From Planctomycetota bacterium (GTDB lineage: Bacteria > Planctomycetota > Phycisphaerae > Phycisphaerales > UBA1924), in assembly GCA_039819165.1 (NCBI GenBank), contig JBCBSM010000001.1, positions 1,550,001 through 1,614,000 on the forward strand: DNA of 64,000 bases, in the 5' to 3' direction. This document shows positions 1-8,915 of the stretch, in pieces (the stretch's first letter is position 1; each line of letters starts with the position of its first letter). A program made the translations under genes and the position numbers. Under the pieces are notes generated by a model that was not told the DNA's origin, did no database searches, and saw only the letters and a program-made list of their open reading frames with translations.

Positions 1-1
1 C

Positions 2-949
2 GACCTCAGCGGCACGAGCATCGCCGGCGCGGACGACGTCAACGGCGACGGCATCGACGACATCATCATCGGTGCGAAGGACGCGCGCGCGGGCCGCGGC
101 GAGGCGTACGTCGTGTTCGGTCGCCGTGGCACGCACCCGGCGGAGGTCGAGCTGTCGGATCTCGATGGCACCGACGGGTTCCGCCTCACGACCGGATCCC
201 ACTCGGTCGCCCTGACCGAGGTCGGTGTCGCGGTGGCATCCACCGACGTCAACGGCGACGGCCTGGACGACGTCGTCGTCGGTGCCCCGGGTGCGGGACC
301 CATCGGCAGCTACTACGGCCAATACAACGCGGGCCAGACCTTCGTGGTGTTCGGTCGCGACTATGGCTTCCCGGCGACGGTCACGCTGAACGAACTCCAT
401 GGTTCCACGGGATTCCGGATCGATGGCGACCAGCCGATTGATGACTCGGGGCGTTCGGTGGGCCCGGCGGGCGACATCAACGGCGACGGCCTCGATGACC
501 TGATCATCGGAGCGGAGCACCGAGGATCGGTGCACATCGGGTATGGCTACTACGATCGCGGCGAAGGAGCGGCGTACGTCGTATTCGGCCGCAAGGGTGG
601 CTTCCCGGCGGTCGTGGAACTCAGCCAGGTGGACGGCGAGAGCTCCATTCGAATCGACGGCACCGGCTGCTGTCTTGCTCGCTCGGTGTCGGGCGCGGGC
701 GACGTGAACGCCGACGGCTCGGACGACGTCGTGATCAGCAACTACGGGCGCAGCTTCGTCGTCTATGGCCGGCTGGCCGCGTGTCGCGCCGACCTGGACG
801 GGGACGGCGAGCTGACCCTGTTCGACTTCCTCGTCTTCCAGAACCTGTTCGACGCCGGCGATCCGCTCGCGGACTTCGACGACGACGGCGAGCTGACGAT
901 TTTCGACTTCTTGGCCTTCCAGAATGCGTTCGCCGCGGGCTGTTCGTAG
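2..949 (+). CDS. FG-GAP repeat protein with C-terminal dockerin-like repeats (5' end outside window)
   Basis: The reading frame is open from base 2, so the start lies upstream. The visible part holds at least four FG-GAP/integrin-alpha-like repeats, each with a calcium-loop motif such as DVNGDGxDD followed by a GxGxAYVVFGR strand, which predicts a seven-bladed extracellular beta-propeller. The last ~55 residues are two EF-hand/dockerin-like units (DLDGDGELTLFDFL and DDDGELTIFDFLAFQ), ending in AAGCS. Being a known exported-protein architecture in Planctomycetota, it is probably secreted or surface-bound and calcium-dependent; the substrate is unknown. A close architectural relative with an intact start lies at 48054-49853. 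The signal peptide cannot be seen because the 5' end is missing. Confidence 0.9.
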   Translation, partial: DLSGTSIAGADDVNGDGIDDIIIGAKDARAGRGEAYVVFGRRGTHPAEVELSDLDGTDGFRLTTGSHSVALTEVGVAVASTDVNGDGLDDVVVGAPGAGPIGSYYGQYNAGQTFVVFGRDYGFPATVTLNELHGSTGFRIDGDQPIDDSGRSVGPAGDINGDGLDDLIIGAEHRGSVHIGYGYYDRGEGAAYVVFGRKGGFPAVVELSQVDGESSIRIDGTGCCLARSVSGAGDVNADGSDDVVISNYGRSFVVYGRLAACRADLDGDGELTLFDFLVFQNLFDAGDPLADFDDDGELTIFDFLAFQNAFAAGCS

Positions 950-1062
950 GACTGACGGCGATCTTCCTCGGCGCTCGATGCCCCCGGTCGCGGGCGGCTC
1001 ACCGCTAGCATGATGCCATCAACGGTTCAAGGGCGATCAGGCCGCGAACCGACCGAGGTGGC

Positions 1063-1863
1063 ATGGCACGCATCTCCGCATCGATAGCGCACGCGGTTGG
1101 CCGGGCGTCGCCGGGCGATCGCGGGGCACGCACCGACGCGAGCGGCGATCGCATCCAGGGCCTCGCTCCGATCGGGGTCGTGTGGCCGCCGCTGGCCGCG
1201 CTGGCGGCGTTGCTCGGTGTCGTGCTGGGACTGGCGATCGCGGGCTGGCCCGCGCACTGGAGCGGGGGCATCGCCGTCGAGGGCGGTCCCATCGAGGGCG
1301 CGCAGCTGTGGGTGTGGATGCTGGCGTTGCTGCTGCTCACCCGGGGCATGGCGCGGGGGCTGCGTGGCGAGGTTGCGGGCTGGACGGGCCGCGACGCCTG
1401 GCACCTCGGCTGGCTGATGGTGCTCAGCGGGCTGGCGGTGCTCCGCGAGTTCGACGCCCACGTCGTGCTCAACCCCGAGGTGCTGGGCGATTGGGGCGTG
1501 CGGTACCGCCTCGACTGGTGGCTGGCGGCGGACAGCCCGGTGCTGCCGCGGATCGCCTGGGCCATCGCCGGCGCGCTCGGCGTGGCGGCCGTCGTGGTGC
1601 CGCCCGTGGTCTTCCGGGCGCGCGTGTTCGCGCTGCTGCGTCGGCTGGACCTCGCGTCGATCCTGATGGCGGCCGGCGTGGCGCTCGTCGTGGCGGGCTA
1701 CCTGTCCGACGACGTGCTGGGCCGCGACCAGTTCGTGCCCACGGCCTACATGCAGATGATCGAGGAGGGGGCCGAGCTCGTCGGCGTCGCCTTCGTGCTC
1801 TGCGCCATGCGGGTGGTCGCGGCGCGGCCGCTGGCGGTGCGGGAGGGTCGAGCGGCGGCGTAA
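1063..1863 (+). CDS. polytopic membrane protein of unknown function
   Basis: The 266-residue product has about six hydrophobic segments (near residues 34-60, 80-96, 112-130, 165-190, 200-220 and 235-255), joined by short charged loops, after a polar N-terminus of about 33 residues. It is therefore predicted to be an inner-membrane protein. A conserved-looking patch, YMQMIEEGAELVG, sits before the last helix. I do not recognise the family. The ATG at 1063 follows a weak GAGGTGG at very short spacing, so the start is only moderately sure. The gene stands alone between the dockerin gene and the oppositely oriented folE2. The gap 950-1062 shows no clear terminator. Confidence 0.7.
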   Translation: MARISASIAHAVGRASPGDRGARTDASGDRIQGLAPIGVVWPPLAALAALLGVVLGLAIAGWPAHWSGGIAVEGGPIEGAQLWVWMLALLLLTRGMARGLRGEVAGWTGRDAWHLGWLMVLSGLAVLREFDAHVVLNPEVLGDWGVRYRLDWWLAADSPVLPRIAWAIAGALGVAAVVVPPVVFRARVFALLRRLDLASILMAAGVALVVAGYLSDDVLGRDQFVPTAYMQMIEEGAELVGVAFVLCAMRVVAARPLAVREGRAAA

Positions 1864-1907
1864 GGCCGGCGACCGCGATCTCGCCGTCCCGCTCTATGCG
1901 GCCGCGG

Positions 1908-2678
1908 CTACTTCTGCCGCTCGAGCTCGGCGTAGGCGTTGTGGCTGTGGATGCTCTCGTAGTTCTCGCTGGAGATCGCGAACCAGGTCACGCGGTCCTC
2001 GTCGTTGAGCGCGATGGCGAGATCGCGGACGATGTCCTCGACGAACTTGGGGTTGTCGTAGGCCTTCTCGGTGACGTACTTCTCGTCGGGCCGCTTGAGC
2101 AGCGCGAACACCTCGAGCGAGCTGGCGCTCTCGCAGATCTCCACGAGGTCCTCGATCCACATGGCGCCATCGAAGCGCACGCTCGCGGTGATGGTGCACC
2201 GCTGGTTGTGGGCGCCGTACTCGCTGATCTCCTTGCTGCAGGGGCACAGGCTCGTCGCGGGGGCGGCCACGGTCATGATGAAGTCGTCGTCGCCGTTGCT
2301 CGTGCAGGCGAAGGTGACGTCGTAGTCCATCAGGCTCTCGATGCCGGTGACGGGGGCCTTCTTCTTGACGAAGTAGGTGAAGCCGGCCTCGATGTGGGCC
2401 TCCTGGGCGTTCAGCCGCTCGCGGATGGCCCGGGCGACCTCGGGGAAGCGCTCGGGCGTGAGCGGCTCGCACGCGTGGGCCTCGAGCACCTCGATGAAGC
2501 GGCTCATGTGCGTGCCCTTCTGGGTGTGGGGCAGCGCGACGGACATGCTGAGCGTGGCCACCGACGCCTGCTCGCCGCCATCGCGGGTCGCAAGGCGGAT
2601 GGGATAGCGGACCGAGCGCACGCCGACGCGATCGATGGCAATCTCGCGGCGGTCGGCCGTCGACTGCATGTCGGGCAT
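1908..2678 (-). CDS. folE2: GTP cyclohydrolase FolE2 (type IB)
   Basis: This enzyme converts GTP to 7,8-dihydroneopterin triphosphate, the first step of folate (and queuosine-type) synthesis. The N-terminus MPDMQSTADRREIAIDRVGV matches the family, and the catalytic cysteine lies in the LCPCSKEISEYGAHNQR segment. FolE2 differs from FolE1 in not strictly requiring zinc. The 256-residue form starting at 2678 has the usual family length. An upstream in-frame ATG at 2756 (MSANGGLVP) would add 26 polar residues; neither start has a clear Shine-Dalgarno, so the N-terminus is uncertain. The upstream membrane gene on the same strand ends at 2809. Other folate genes in the window are pabB (38653), a NUDIX gene (39963) and folC (46713). 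Confidence 0.92.
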   Translation of the reverse strand: MPDMQSTADRREIAIDRVGVRSVRYPIRLATRDGGEQASVATLSMSVALPHTQKGTHMSRFIEVLEAHACEPLTPERFPEVARAIRERLNAQEAHIEAGFTYFVKKKAPVTGIESLMDYDVTFACTSNGDDDFIMTVAAPATSLCPCSKEISEYGAHNQRCTITASVRFDGAMWIEDLVEICESASSLEVFALLKRPDEKYVTEKAYDNPKFVEDIVRDLAIALNDEDRVTWFAISSENYESIHSHNAYAELERQK

Positions 2679-2808
2679 GGCCGTCGTGGCGCCGTTGCCG
2701 GACGCGGGCCGCTCGTTGTCGGATTCGTTGGGCACGAGACCTCCGTTCGCGGACATGGATCTGCGGCCGTGCATGGTGCAGCGTGCGCGTCCTGCCACGC
2801 GAGAATTC

Positions 2809-3630
2809 CTACGCGTCGGCGCGTTTGAGGATCGAAGCGGCCCAGGCCAATCCGATGGGAATCCCCAAGAGGGCGCCGGCAGACCAGTCCAGGGGCGTCG
2901 GCCGGCTGACGGCGGGCAGTTGCTGGGCATAGCTGGCGGCGAGCGCATCGCCCGGGGGCACGGTCGCGAGCGCGAAGGCCGGCCCGGCAACGGCGAGCAC
3001 CGCGCAGGCGAGCACCGCGCCCAGGGCCGGCGTCGCGCGATCGATGACCCGGACCACGAGCGTCAGGCCGACGGCCGCCAGCCCCGCCGCCGCGATGGCC
3101 TGGCCCTTGAGCGGGGTGACGGCGAACACCCAGACCAGCGCGCCGCCGGCGACGACGGCGGCGGCGATCGCCAGGGCCGACCGGCCCGACAGCGCGACGC
3201 CGCGCTCGGCCTCGACGCCGTGCTGGGCCTCGACGGGCTTGGCCAGCACGCCGATGGCCGCTCCGACGCCGGCGAGCATGACGGCGACGAGCACGCCCTC
3301 GATCACGAGCGAGGTCCACGGGCCGGTGCCCTGGGCGCGGATGATCTCGGCGGTGCTGGCGGTGCGGCCGGCCATCCAGGCCAGCACGATGCCCGCGGTC
3401 GTCAGCCCCGCCCGGGCGCCGCAGAAGCGGGCGGATACGGCCCCCAGGATCGCCGCCAGCGTACCGCCGCCCGCGAGGCCGACGACGCCCAGCACCGGGG
3501 CGCGGGACAACAGGATGGTGCCCTCCGAGCCGTCGGCGGCCTGGTTCATCGCCGCCAGCCCACCCGCGATGGGGCCTACGACGACCAGGGCGGCGATGTA
3601 CAGCGTCCAGCGGATGACGGCTTCGGCCAA
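2809..3630 (-). CDS. polytopic membrane protein of unknown function (TTG start)
   Basis: The 273-residue product has about eight hydrophobic segments across its whole length (from RWTLYIAALVVVGPIAGG at the N-terminus to GALLGIPIGLAWAASIL at the C-terminus) and ends in ILKRADA. I chose the TTG at 3630 because a good GGGGAG lies six bases upstream and the first membrane segment begins right after it; there is no ATG in a sensible place. The open frame continues far upstream, but that part is antisense to the gene at 3766. The family is not recognised. It lies upstream of folE2 on the same strand with a gap of 130 bases or less, so the two could be co-transcribed. Confidence 0.65.
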   Translation of the reverse strand: MAEAVIRWTLYIAALVVVGPIAGGLAAMNQAADGSEGTILLSRAPVLGVVGLAGGGTLAAILGAVSARFCGARAGLTTAGIVLAWMAGRTASTAEIIRAQGTGPWTSLVIEGVLVAVMLAGVGAAIGVLAKPVEAQHGVEAERGVALSGRSALAIAAAVVAGGALVWVFAVTPLKGQAIAAAGLAAVGLTLVVRVIDRATPALGAVLACAVLAVAGPAFALATVPPGDALAASYAQQLPAVSRPTPLDWSAGALLGIPIGLAWAASILKRADA

Positions 3631-3765
3631 GGGCGACTCCCCGGGCGGATGGACCGCCCGCAAGGAGCATTGTTGGCCCCGCACGAGTGGCGTGCCCGCG
3701 GCGGCCGCGCTGCCGCGCGGAGTGGCAGCCGACGCTGCGGGGCGATGGCGGGGGTAGTCTGTCTC

Positions 3766-4773
3766 ATGACCGATCGACCGCTGCTCGAGCCGTCGGGGCC
3801 CCACCACCGGATGAAGGTGCCGGGCTCGTGGGCGGAGATGGCCGAGTCGCTGGCGTTCGTGCTGCGGGCGCCGTCGCTCGCGCTGCACCCGGTGGTGCTC
3901 GGCGTCGCGGGTGCCGGGGCCCTCGCGATGGCCTGGGCGGCACCTGCCGACGTGCGGGATGCGCTGCCGTGGTCCGCCGACGCCACGTTCGGCGGCGTGC
4001 TCCGGTCCTGGGTGCGGCTCCTGTGGTGCGGCGTGGCGATCGCGGCAGCGGGCGGTGTGGTCGCTCGGTGGGTCGCCGCCCGGCCGACGCGGGCCGCGGT
4101 TCGCACGCCCCTGCCGCGGATCGTCTCGGCGGCCGCGGGCGGCGTGGTGGGCCTCGCGGTCGTGCTGGTGCTCGTCGTCCTGCTGGCCTGGGTGGGGGTC
4201 GCGATCGGGCGGGCGATCGGCGGCGGCACGGGAGCGGCGCTCTCGGCGCTGTCGGCGGCGGCGGTGGTCGTCGTGGCGCTCGTCGGCGTCGCGATGGCGC
4301 TGCTCGGCGTGCCGTCGATCGCCGCGAGCGACGTCGACGCGCCCGACGGGGCGCATCGGGCGGCGGCCTACCTGATGGCCCGACCGGGACTGTCGGCGGC
4401 GCTGCTCGCGGCGTCCCTCGGCCTGGCGTGGGTGGGCGGAACGGCCGCGGAGGAGCTCGTTCGCGTCGGGCACGCCCTCGCGACCGACGCGGCCTCGTCG
4501 GCGGCGGATGTCCCGTGGCTGGCGACGACCGTGTTCTGGATCGGCGTCCTGGCGGTGGGCCTGCCGGCCTGCACGCTGGCGATGCTGTCGCTCCGCGAGG
4601 CCGTCGACCGCGAGGACCGGACCGCCTGCTGGGACGCGTCCGCCCATGCGCGTGCGGTCCGCGAGGCGGCCGAAGCTCGGGCGATGCAGGTCGATCCGGC
4701 CGGGCGGTCGGCCGAATCGGGCGTTCGCCTGCAGATGAAGCCCGAGGTGGCCGGCGCGACGGACGACGCGTGA
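3766..4773 (+). CDS. polytopic membrane protein of unknown function
   Basis: The 335-residue protein starts at the ATG of MTDRPLLEPSG. A polar N-terminal stretch (…GSWAEMAESLAFVLRAPSLALHPVVL) precedes about six long hydrophobic helices, including VVGLAVVLVLVVLLAWVGVA. The C-terminal ~65 residues are charged and probably cytoplasmic. The N-terminal layout resembles large membrane proteins with EI24/DUF4013-like folds, but this is only an impression. Its stop overlaps the GTG of the next gene by four bases (GTGA, 4770-4773), so the two are translationally coupled. It is divergent from the gene starting at 3630. Confidence 0.7.
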   Translation: MTDRPLLEPSGPHHRMKVPGSWAEMAESLAFVLRAPSLALHPVVLGVAGAGALAMAWAAPADVRDALPWSADATFGGVLRSWVRLLWCGVAIAAAGGVVARWVAARPTRAAVRTPLPRIVSAAAGGVVGLAVVLVLVVLLAWVGVAIGRAIGGGTGAALSALSAAAVVVVALVGVAMALLGVPSIAASDVDAPDGAHRAAAYLMARPGLSAALLAASLGLAWVGGTAAEELVRVGHALATDAASSAADVPWLATTVFWIGVLAVGLPACTLAMLSLREAVDREDRTACWDASAHARAVREAAEARAMQVDPAGRSAESGVRLQMKPEVAGATDDA

Positions 4774-5045
4774 AGGCGACGCAGGCGGCCGGCGTGCTGG
4801 CCGAGGCCGGCGTGGCCCGGCTGTGGCTGCACGCCCCCGGCCGCCCGCCGCGGGCGATGGACGCCCGCTCGACCGATCTGCCGGCCGTGCTCAACGAGAT
4901 GCCGGCGGACGCGACGGTGCGGGACGACGCGGGCATCGTGGTGGTTCGTGTGGCGAACGATCCGGCTCATCCAGGCAGCACCGCTCGCACAACCGATCGG
5001 CAGTTCTCGATTGAACGCCCCGGCGGCGGCGAGCCACTCGCGTAG
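4770..5045 (+). CDS. small protein of unknown function coupled to the upstream membrane protein
   Basis: The predicted product has 91 residues and begins with GTG inside the stop of the preceding gene (GTGA overlap), the usual sign of translational coupling. It is soluble, with no signal peptide or membrane segment. It starts VKATQAAGVLAEAGVARLWLHA and contains TDLPAVLNEMPADATVRDD. No family is recognised. Because of its short length and the high GC, the call depends mainly on the overlap and on the absence of any alternative gene here. Confidence 0.5.
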   Translation: MKATQAAGVLAEAGVARLWLHAPGRPPRAMDARSTDLPAVLNEMPADATVRDDAGIVVVRVANDPAHPGSTARTTDRQFSIERPGGGEPLA

Positions 5046-5081
5046 TGCCGCCGCGTCGGCAGACCGGTGGCGTATCCTGCG

Positions 5082-7082
5082 ATGATGGCGTGGCTTGCGT
5101 GCATCCCGGTGCTCGTCGTCGCGGCCGGTACGCCGCAGGACGCCGGCGCGACGCCCCTGCCGGCGGAGGCGATCGCCGGCCCGAGCGCCGCGGCCAACCC
5201 GGCCGTCGCGCTGAGCGACGCCGCCACTCCCGAAGAGGGCCTCGCGGCGGCCCGGGCGGTGCTGCAGCGGCTCGACGATCCGGCCGTCGCGGCCTTCGTG
5301 CCCCGATGGCTCGCGGAGGATCCCGCGGCGGCGATGGGCTACCTGGCCGCCGCGGCGAGCGATCGGCGTGAGGTCGACCGCCTGGGTTCGGCGATCATCG
5401 GGGCGCTCCGCATCGACGCCGAGCGAGCCAACCCAGACGATGGCGACGACGCCGGGGCCGGCGCGGCGTGGGTGTTCGATCGCGCGACGGCCGCGGCGGC
5501 GCGCGAGGCGCGGCGTGTGCTCGCGCGATCGGGCGGCGTGGCGGCCGCCGAGGCGCTGGTCGCCTGGCTCGAGGCCTCGGACCCCGCCGACCGCCGGCAG
5601 GTCGCCGCCTCCCTGGTCGCGCTCTCGGGCCGCGAGGACGTGCCGCCCGAGCCGGGTGCCTGGCGGAGTTGGTTCGAGCGGCACCGCTACCTGCCACCGG
5701 GCGAGTGGGCGTCGATGCTGGCCGCGGACACGCGGGCGCGTGCCATCCGCCTGGCCGACCGCGAGCGGGCGCTGGGCGGCCGGCTGGGCGAGACCCACCG
5801 GCGGCTGCACGCCGCGCTGCCCGCCGACGCGCGGCCCGGGCACATCGGCCAGCTGCTCGCCGACGACATCGCCGCCCTCCGCCGGCTCGGGCTCGAGCTG
5901 GTCTCGCGGGGCCTGGAACGGGGCGCGATGCCGGGCGAGGACATCCGCGGCGGCATCGTGGCGCTGCTCGGCGATGCCGACGCGGACATCCGCATCTCGG
6001 CGGCGCTGCTGGTGGATCGGATCGCGCCGGCCGGCGCGGGCGAGCGCGTCGTCGAGGCGCTGCGTAGCGAGACCTCGCCCCGCGCCGCCGCCGCGTTGCT
6101 GCGCGCCTTCGGGCGGGCGCCCAACCCGGCGGCCGCCGACGCGGTGCTGCACTGGCTCGAGCGGGACGCGCCCACGCGCGCTGCCGCGGCCGACGCGCTC
6201 TTGTCGCTCGCGGAATCGGGCCACGAGATCGATGCCCGTGCGATCGAACGGCTGCGGGCGGTCTACGCCGGCGTCGATCCGGCCGCATGGACGCCCGCGG
6301 AGATGCGGCTGCTCGCGCGATCGGGCGGAACGGAGGCGGAGGAGGCCCTGCACGGGCTCGTCGAGAACGGCTCGGCCGAGCGGCGGCGGGCCGCGGCCGC
6401 GGCGCTCGCGCCGAAGGCCGCGAGCGCCGGGCGGCTGCTGTCGGCCGCCGAGCGGTACGACGACCTGCTGCCCATCGCGGCCGACGCGCTCGCACGACAC
6501 GGGACCGATCTCGGGACGCTCGTTCGCCTCGCGCGGGCCGAGGCGCTCGTGCCCGATTCGGATCGGTCGGCGGCGAGGCCTGGCACACGGCTCGTGGCGC
6601 TGGCGTCGGCGGATGTGCGTCGGCTGGCGGCGGCTCGGCTGCTCGCGGACGATCCGCTCGCCGTGGTCGCGCTGCTCGGACCCGTTGGCGAGGCGCCGCT
6701 GCCCGTTGGCCATCGCGCGCCGCTGGCCCGTGCGTTCGATCGGCTGCAAGATGCCGCCGGCGTGCTCCGCGCAACCACCGACGCGACGGACGACGATCTG
6801 GTGCTGCTTCGCATCCGGGCGCTCTGCATGCTGGGCCGCCTGGAAGAGGCGGCGACGCTGGACGTGACCGAAGGCGGCGATGCGGGCCGCGTCGCGGCGG
6901 CCTGGCTGGCGGCGCTCCGTCGATCGATGGACGAGCCCTTCGCCGGCGAGATCGCCGCCGCACTCGAGGCGCGCTTTGGCGCGGCGCTCACCGCCTGGCA
7001 GCGAAGCGAGTTCGATGCCCTCCGCGCGGCGCTCGCGCCCGACCCGCCTCCGCCCGCCGAGGGCGACGGCGGAGGTGGCTAG
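5082..7082 (+). CDS. exported alpha-helical repeat protein (HEAT-like)
   Basis: The product has about 666 residues. Two adjacent ATGs (5082, 5085) precede a hydrophobic signal-like segment, MAWLACIPVLVVAAG, so export is likely. I prefer these ATGs to the in-frame GTG at 5067 because the signal peptide then begins at once. The rest is Ala/Leu/Arg-rich with repeated helix pairs (for example LGDADADIRISAALLVDRI and AAADALLSLAESG), typical of HEAT/armadillo-like solenoids used for protein binding. It ends in a Pro/Gly tail (PPPPAEGDGGGG). The function is unknown. Its stop overlaps the stop of the convergent gene at 7079 within a CTAG palindrome. Confidence 0.75.
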   Translation: MMAWLACIPVLVVAAGTPQDAGATPLPAEAIAGPSAAANPAVALSDAATPEEGLAAARAVLQRLDDPAVAAFVPRWLAEDPAAAMGYLAAAASDRREVDRLGSAIIGALRIDAERANPDDGDDAGAGAAWVFDRATAAAAREARRVLARSGGVAAAEALVAWLEASDPADRRQVAASLVALSGREDVPPEPGAWRSWFERHRYLPPGEWASMLAADTRARAIRLADRERALGGRLGETHRRLHAALPADARPGHIGQLLADDIAALRRLGLELVSRGLERGAMPGEDIRGGIVALLGDADADIRISAALLVDRIAPAGAGERVVEALRSETSPRAAAALLRAFGRAPNPAAADAVLHWLERDAPTRAAAADALLSLAESGHEIDARAIERLRAVYAGVDPAAWTPAEMRLLARSGGTEAEEALHGLVENGSAERRRAAAAALAPKAASAGRLLSAAERYDDLLPIAADALARHGTDLGTLVRLARAEALVPDSDRSAARPGTRLVALASADVRRLAAARLLADDPLAVVALLGPVGEAPLPVGHRAPLARAFDRLQDAAGVLRATTDATDDDLVLLRIRALCMLGRLEEAATLDVTEGGDAGRVAAAWLAALRRSMDEPFAGEIAAALEARFGAALTAWQRSEFDALRAALAPDPPPPAEGDGGGG

Positions 7083-8083
7083 CCCCGGGGCGTGAGATCG
7101 CCCGCCGGCTGCGCGAAGTACATGGTGATGAGCGCGTAGGAGCGGGATCCGAAGCGGTGCACGCTGCCGCTGACCTCGAAGGCCGTCTGGCCGCCGAAGC
7201 GGCCGACGATGTCCTCCATCGCCTGCATCGCGCTGCCGGGCAGCAGCACCAGCGGGGGCTCGGCGGCGTCCACGTTGGCGGGCTGGTCGAAGCGGAGCGT
7301 CCACAGCCCTCGATCGCGGACCATCCGCGCGCGGCGGCGGACGAGACGCTGGCCCTCACGCAGGACATCGCTCGTCGCCGACGGCTGCCCCACGCTGCGC
7401 TCGCGCTGCGCGGCGACCGGCGGCGCGGCCAGCGCACGCGCCTCCCGCCGGCCGGCCTCGAGTTCGTCGGCCATCCGCTGCAGCTCCGGCGTGATCTCGG
7501 GCGTCGCCGATGAATCGGCCGGCCCCGGCTCCGTTGGTGACTGGTCGGCCGGCTGGTCACCTTGTGCGGGCTCCACCGGCGCGAGCAGGCCGAAGGCGGT
7601 GGGCAGCAGGTAGTTGGCCCGCCGGTAGACGGTGAATCGGCCCGTGAGCCGCACGCCCAGTTCGGTGCGATCGTCGTCGATGGCGTCGATGATCCGCTCG
7701 AGCAGGCGGCAGGGCAGCAGCACGCTTGCGCGGACCTCGCCGCGTTCGTCCAGGTAGACGAAGACCCACTCGCCGAAGGGCGTCTGGCGGACTAGGCCGG
7801 GCCGCTCGGGCAGCGTGGATCCCTCGACCTCCAGGGGCTCCTGCACGCGGGCGTCGCCCAGCCCACCGAGCAGCAGCGAGCGGATGGACTCGGGGATCGC
7901 GCCATCGCGAGCACCCGCACCGGGGTCGGCTTCCTGGGCCGAATCCTGCGCTTCGGGCGGGTTGGCTTGCTCGACCGAATCTTGGGTGGATGGGCCAGCG
8001 GGCAGCGCGAGAGCGACTGTCCCCAGCATCCAGCAGCAGAATGGGCAGCACGAGACCAACCAGGTGCGTCGGCGGGGGTCCAT
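7079..8083 (-). CDS. exported protein of unknown function
   Basis: The 334-residue product starts at ATG 8083 (MDPRRRTWLV). It has a cysteine-rich hydrophobic N-terminus (SCCPFCCWMLGTVALALPAG), which reads as a signal peptide or anchor. An acidic low-complexity linker rich in E, D, P and A follows. Two predicted beta-rich segments come next (GEWVFVYLDERGEVRASVLLP and …LTGRFTVYRRANYLLPTAFGLLAPVE), then a charged helical region and a C-terminal domain with GLWTLRFDQPANVD. The phrase VYRRANYLLPTAFG is typical of short planctomycete proteins of unknown role. No catalytic motif is seen, and the Shine-Dalgarno is poor. Confidence 0.7.
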   Translation of the reverse strand: MDPRRRTWLVSCCPFCCWMLGTVALALPAGPSTQDSVEQANPPEAQDSAQEADPGAGARDGAIPESIRSLLLGGLGDARVQEPLEVEGSTLPERPGLVRQTPFGEWVFVYLDERGEVRASVLLPCRLLERIIDAIDDDRTELGVRLTGRFTVYRRANYLLPTAFGLLAPVEPAQGDQPADQSPTEPGPADSSATPEITPELQRMADELEAGRREARALAAPPVAAQRERSVGQPSATSDVLREGQRLVRRRARMVRDRGLWTLRFDQPANVDAAEPPLVLLPGSAMQAMEDIVGRFGGQTAFEVSGSVHRFGSRSYALITMYFAQPAGDLTPRG

Positions 8084-8233
8084 GTGGGAGGGTATCGGAT
8101 GGGGCCGGCCGCCGGCATTCTCGAAGTCCGCGGAATAGTCGGCGGCCCGCCGGGGTTTGCCCGGCCTCGCCGCGGTCGTCGGTGCGCGCCGCGGATGCTC
8201 ACGATGTGCCGATTCCACGAGGAGATCCCGATC

Positions 8234-8692
8234 ATGAACACCCGACGCCTGTTCGCCACGGTGGCCGCCACCGCCTCGCTCGCCACGCTCGCCGCCTGCT
8301 CGAGCGGACCCGCCACGGTGCTGACCGACACGGACCAGTCCCGCCTGACGGCCTACGCCGGCGAGGCCGAGGTCGTCGCCGTCGCGATGCACGCCGACTG
8401 GTGCGGGGCGTGCCAGCAGCTCGGTCCCAAGATGCAGCAGGCCGCCACCGACCTGGACGATCCGCGGCTCACGCTGGTCAAGGCCGACCTGACCGACCGT
8501 GATTCGCCGACGGGCGAGCGGACGCTGGACGAGATCGGGCTGTCGAGCCTCTTCGAGAGCAACGGCGGCGCGACGGGCGTGGTCTACCTGATCGACGCCG
8601 AGACGGGTGCGATGCTCGGCGAGATCACCAACGGCAACTCGGCGGCGAGCATCCGCGAGAAGCTGAGCGACGCGATCGCCACTGCGAGTTGA
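8234..8692 (+). CDS. thioredoxin-fold lipoprotein
   Basis: The 152-residue protein has a lipoprotein signal (…LATLAACSS, lipobox LAAC), so it should be anchored to a membrane outside the cytoplasm. A thioredoxin domain follows, with the redox motif WCGAC near residues 55-60 in AMHADWCGACQQLGPKM. That motif is close to the canonical WCGPC and keeps both cysteines. It probably carries out thiol-disulfide exchange in the periplasm; its partner is unknown. GAGGAG at 8219-8224, nine bases before the ATG, fixes the start. A hairpin with eight T's lies downstream at 8794-8822. Confidence 0.85.
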   Translation: MNTRRLFATVAATASLATLAACSSGPATVLTDTDQSRLTAYAGEAEVVAVAMHADWCGACQQLGPKMQQAATDLDDPRLTLVKADLTDRDSPTGERTLDEIGLSSLFESNGGATGVVYLIDAETGAMLGEITNGNSAASIREKLSDAIATAS

Positions 8693-8793
8693 TCGCCATC
8701 ACGAGCCGATTCTGGCTCGCAGGCGTGGCGACGGGGACGGACCGCCTGTCGCCGCTCCATCGTGATTGCGCATGCAGATGCCCATGCCTGGCG

Positions 8794-8822
8794 GCGACCG
8801 CTCTGCGTCGTCGCTTTTTTTT
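8794..8822 (+). terminator. candidate Rho-independent terminator
   Basis: A GCGAC/GTCGC stem (8794-8798 with 8810-8814) with an 11-base loop is followed at once by eight T's (8815-8822). The stem is short, but the T-run is striking in DNA of this GC content. It lies 102 bases after the thioredoxin-like lipoprotein gene and would end its transcript before the next gene on the same strand. The rest of the 8693-8915 gap holds no gene that I can see. Confidence 0.5.
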
Positions 8823-8849
8823 GGGCGCGCGATGCGGTCGTGGTAGCGC

Positions 8850-8907
8850 CCACGACGCTCTTGCCTTATGCAATATTGGAATGTCCTTATATTTGTCAGC
8901 GGGAGGG
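8850..8907 (+). promoter_or_regulatory. AT-rich promoter-like region and ribosome binding site
   Basis: About 40 bases ahead of the 8916 gene are unusually AT-rich (TATGCAATATTGG and CCTTATATTTG), after a candidate terminator. No -35/-10 pair with ideal spacing stands out, so the exact promoter is uncertain. GGGAGGG at 8901-8907 is a clear ribosome binding site eight bases before the ATG. Confidence 0.3.
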
Positions 8908-8915
8908 ATTGCGTG

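Noticed and set aside
1182-2828. Long plus-strand open frame (548 residues) opposite folE2
   Set aside because: Arg/Ala/Gly-rich shadow of the 1063 gene and folE2; no known motif and no ribosome binding site.
4368-7304. Minus-strand open frame of 978 residues opposite the HEAT-like gene
   Set aside because: High-GC antisense shadow; the sense strand has a signal peptide and coherent repeats.
8693-8915. Intergenic stretch checked for tRNA or small RNA
   Set aside because: Only a terminator-like hairpin and an AT-rich promoter region were seen; no cloverleaf.
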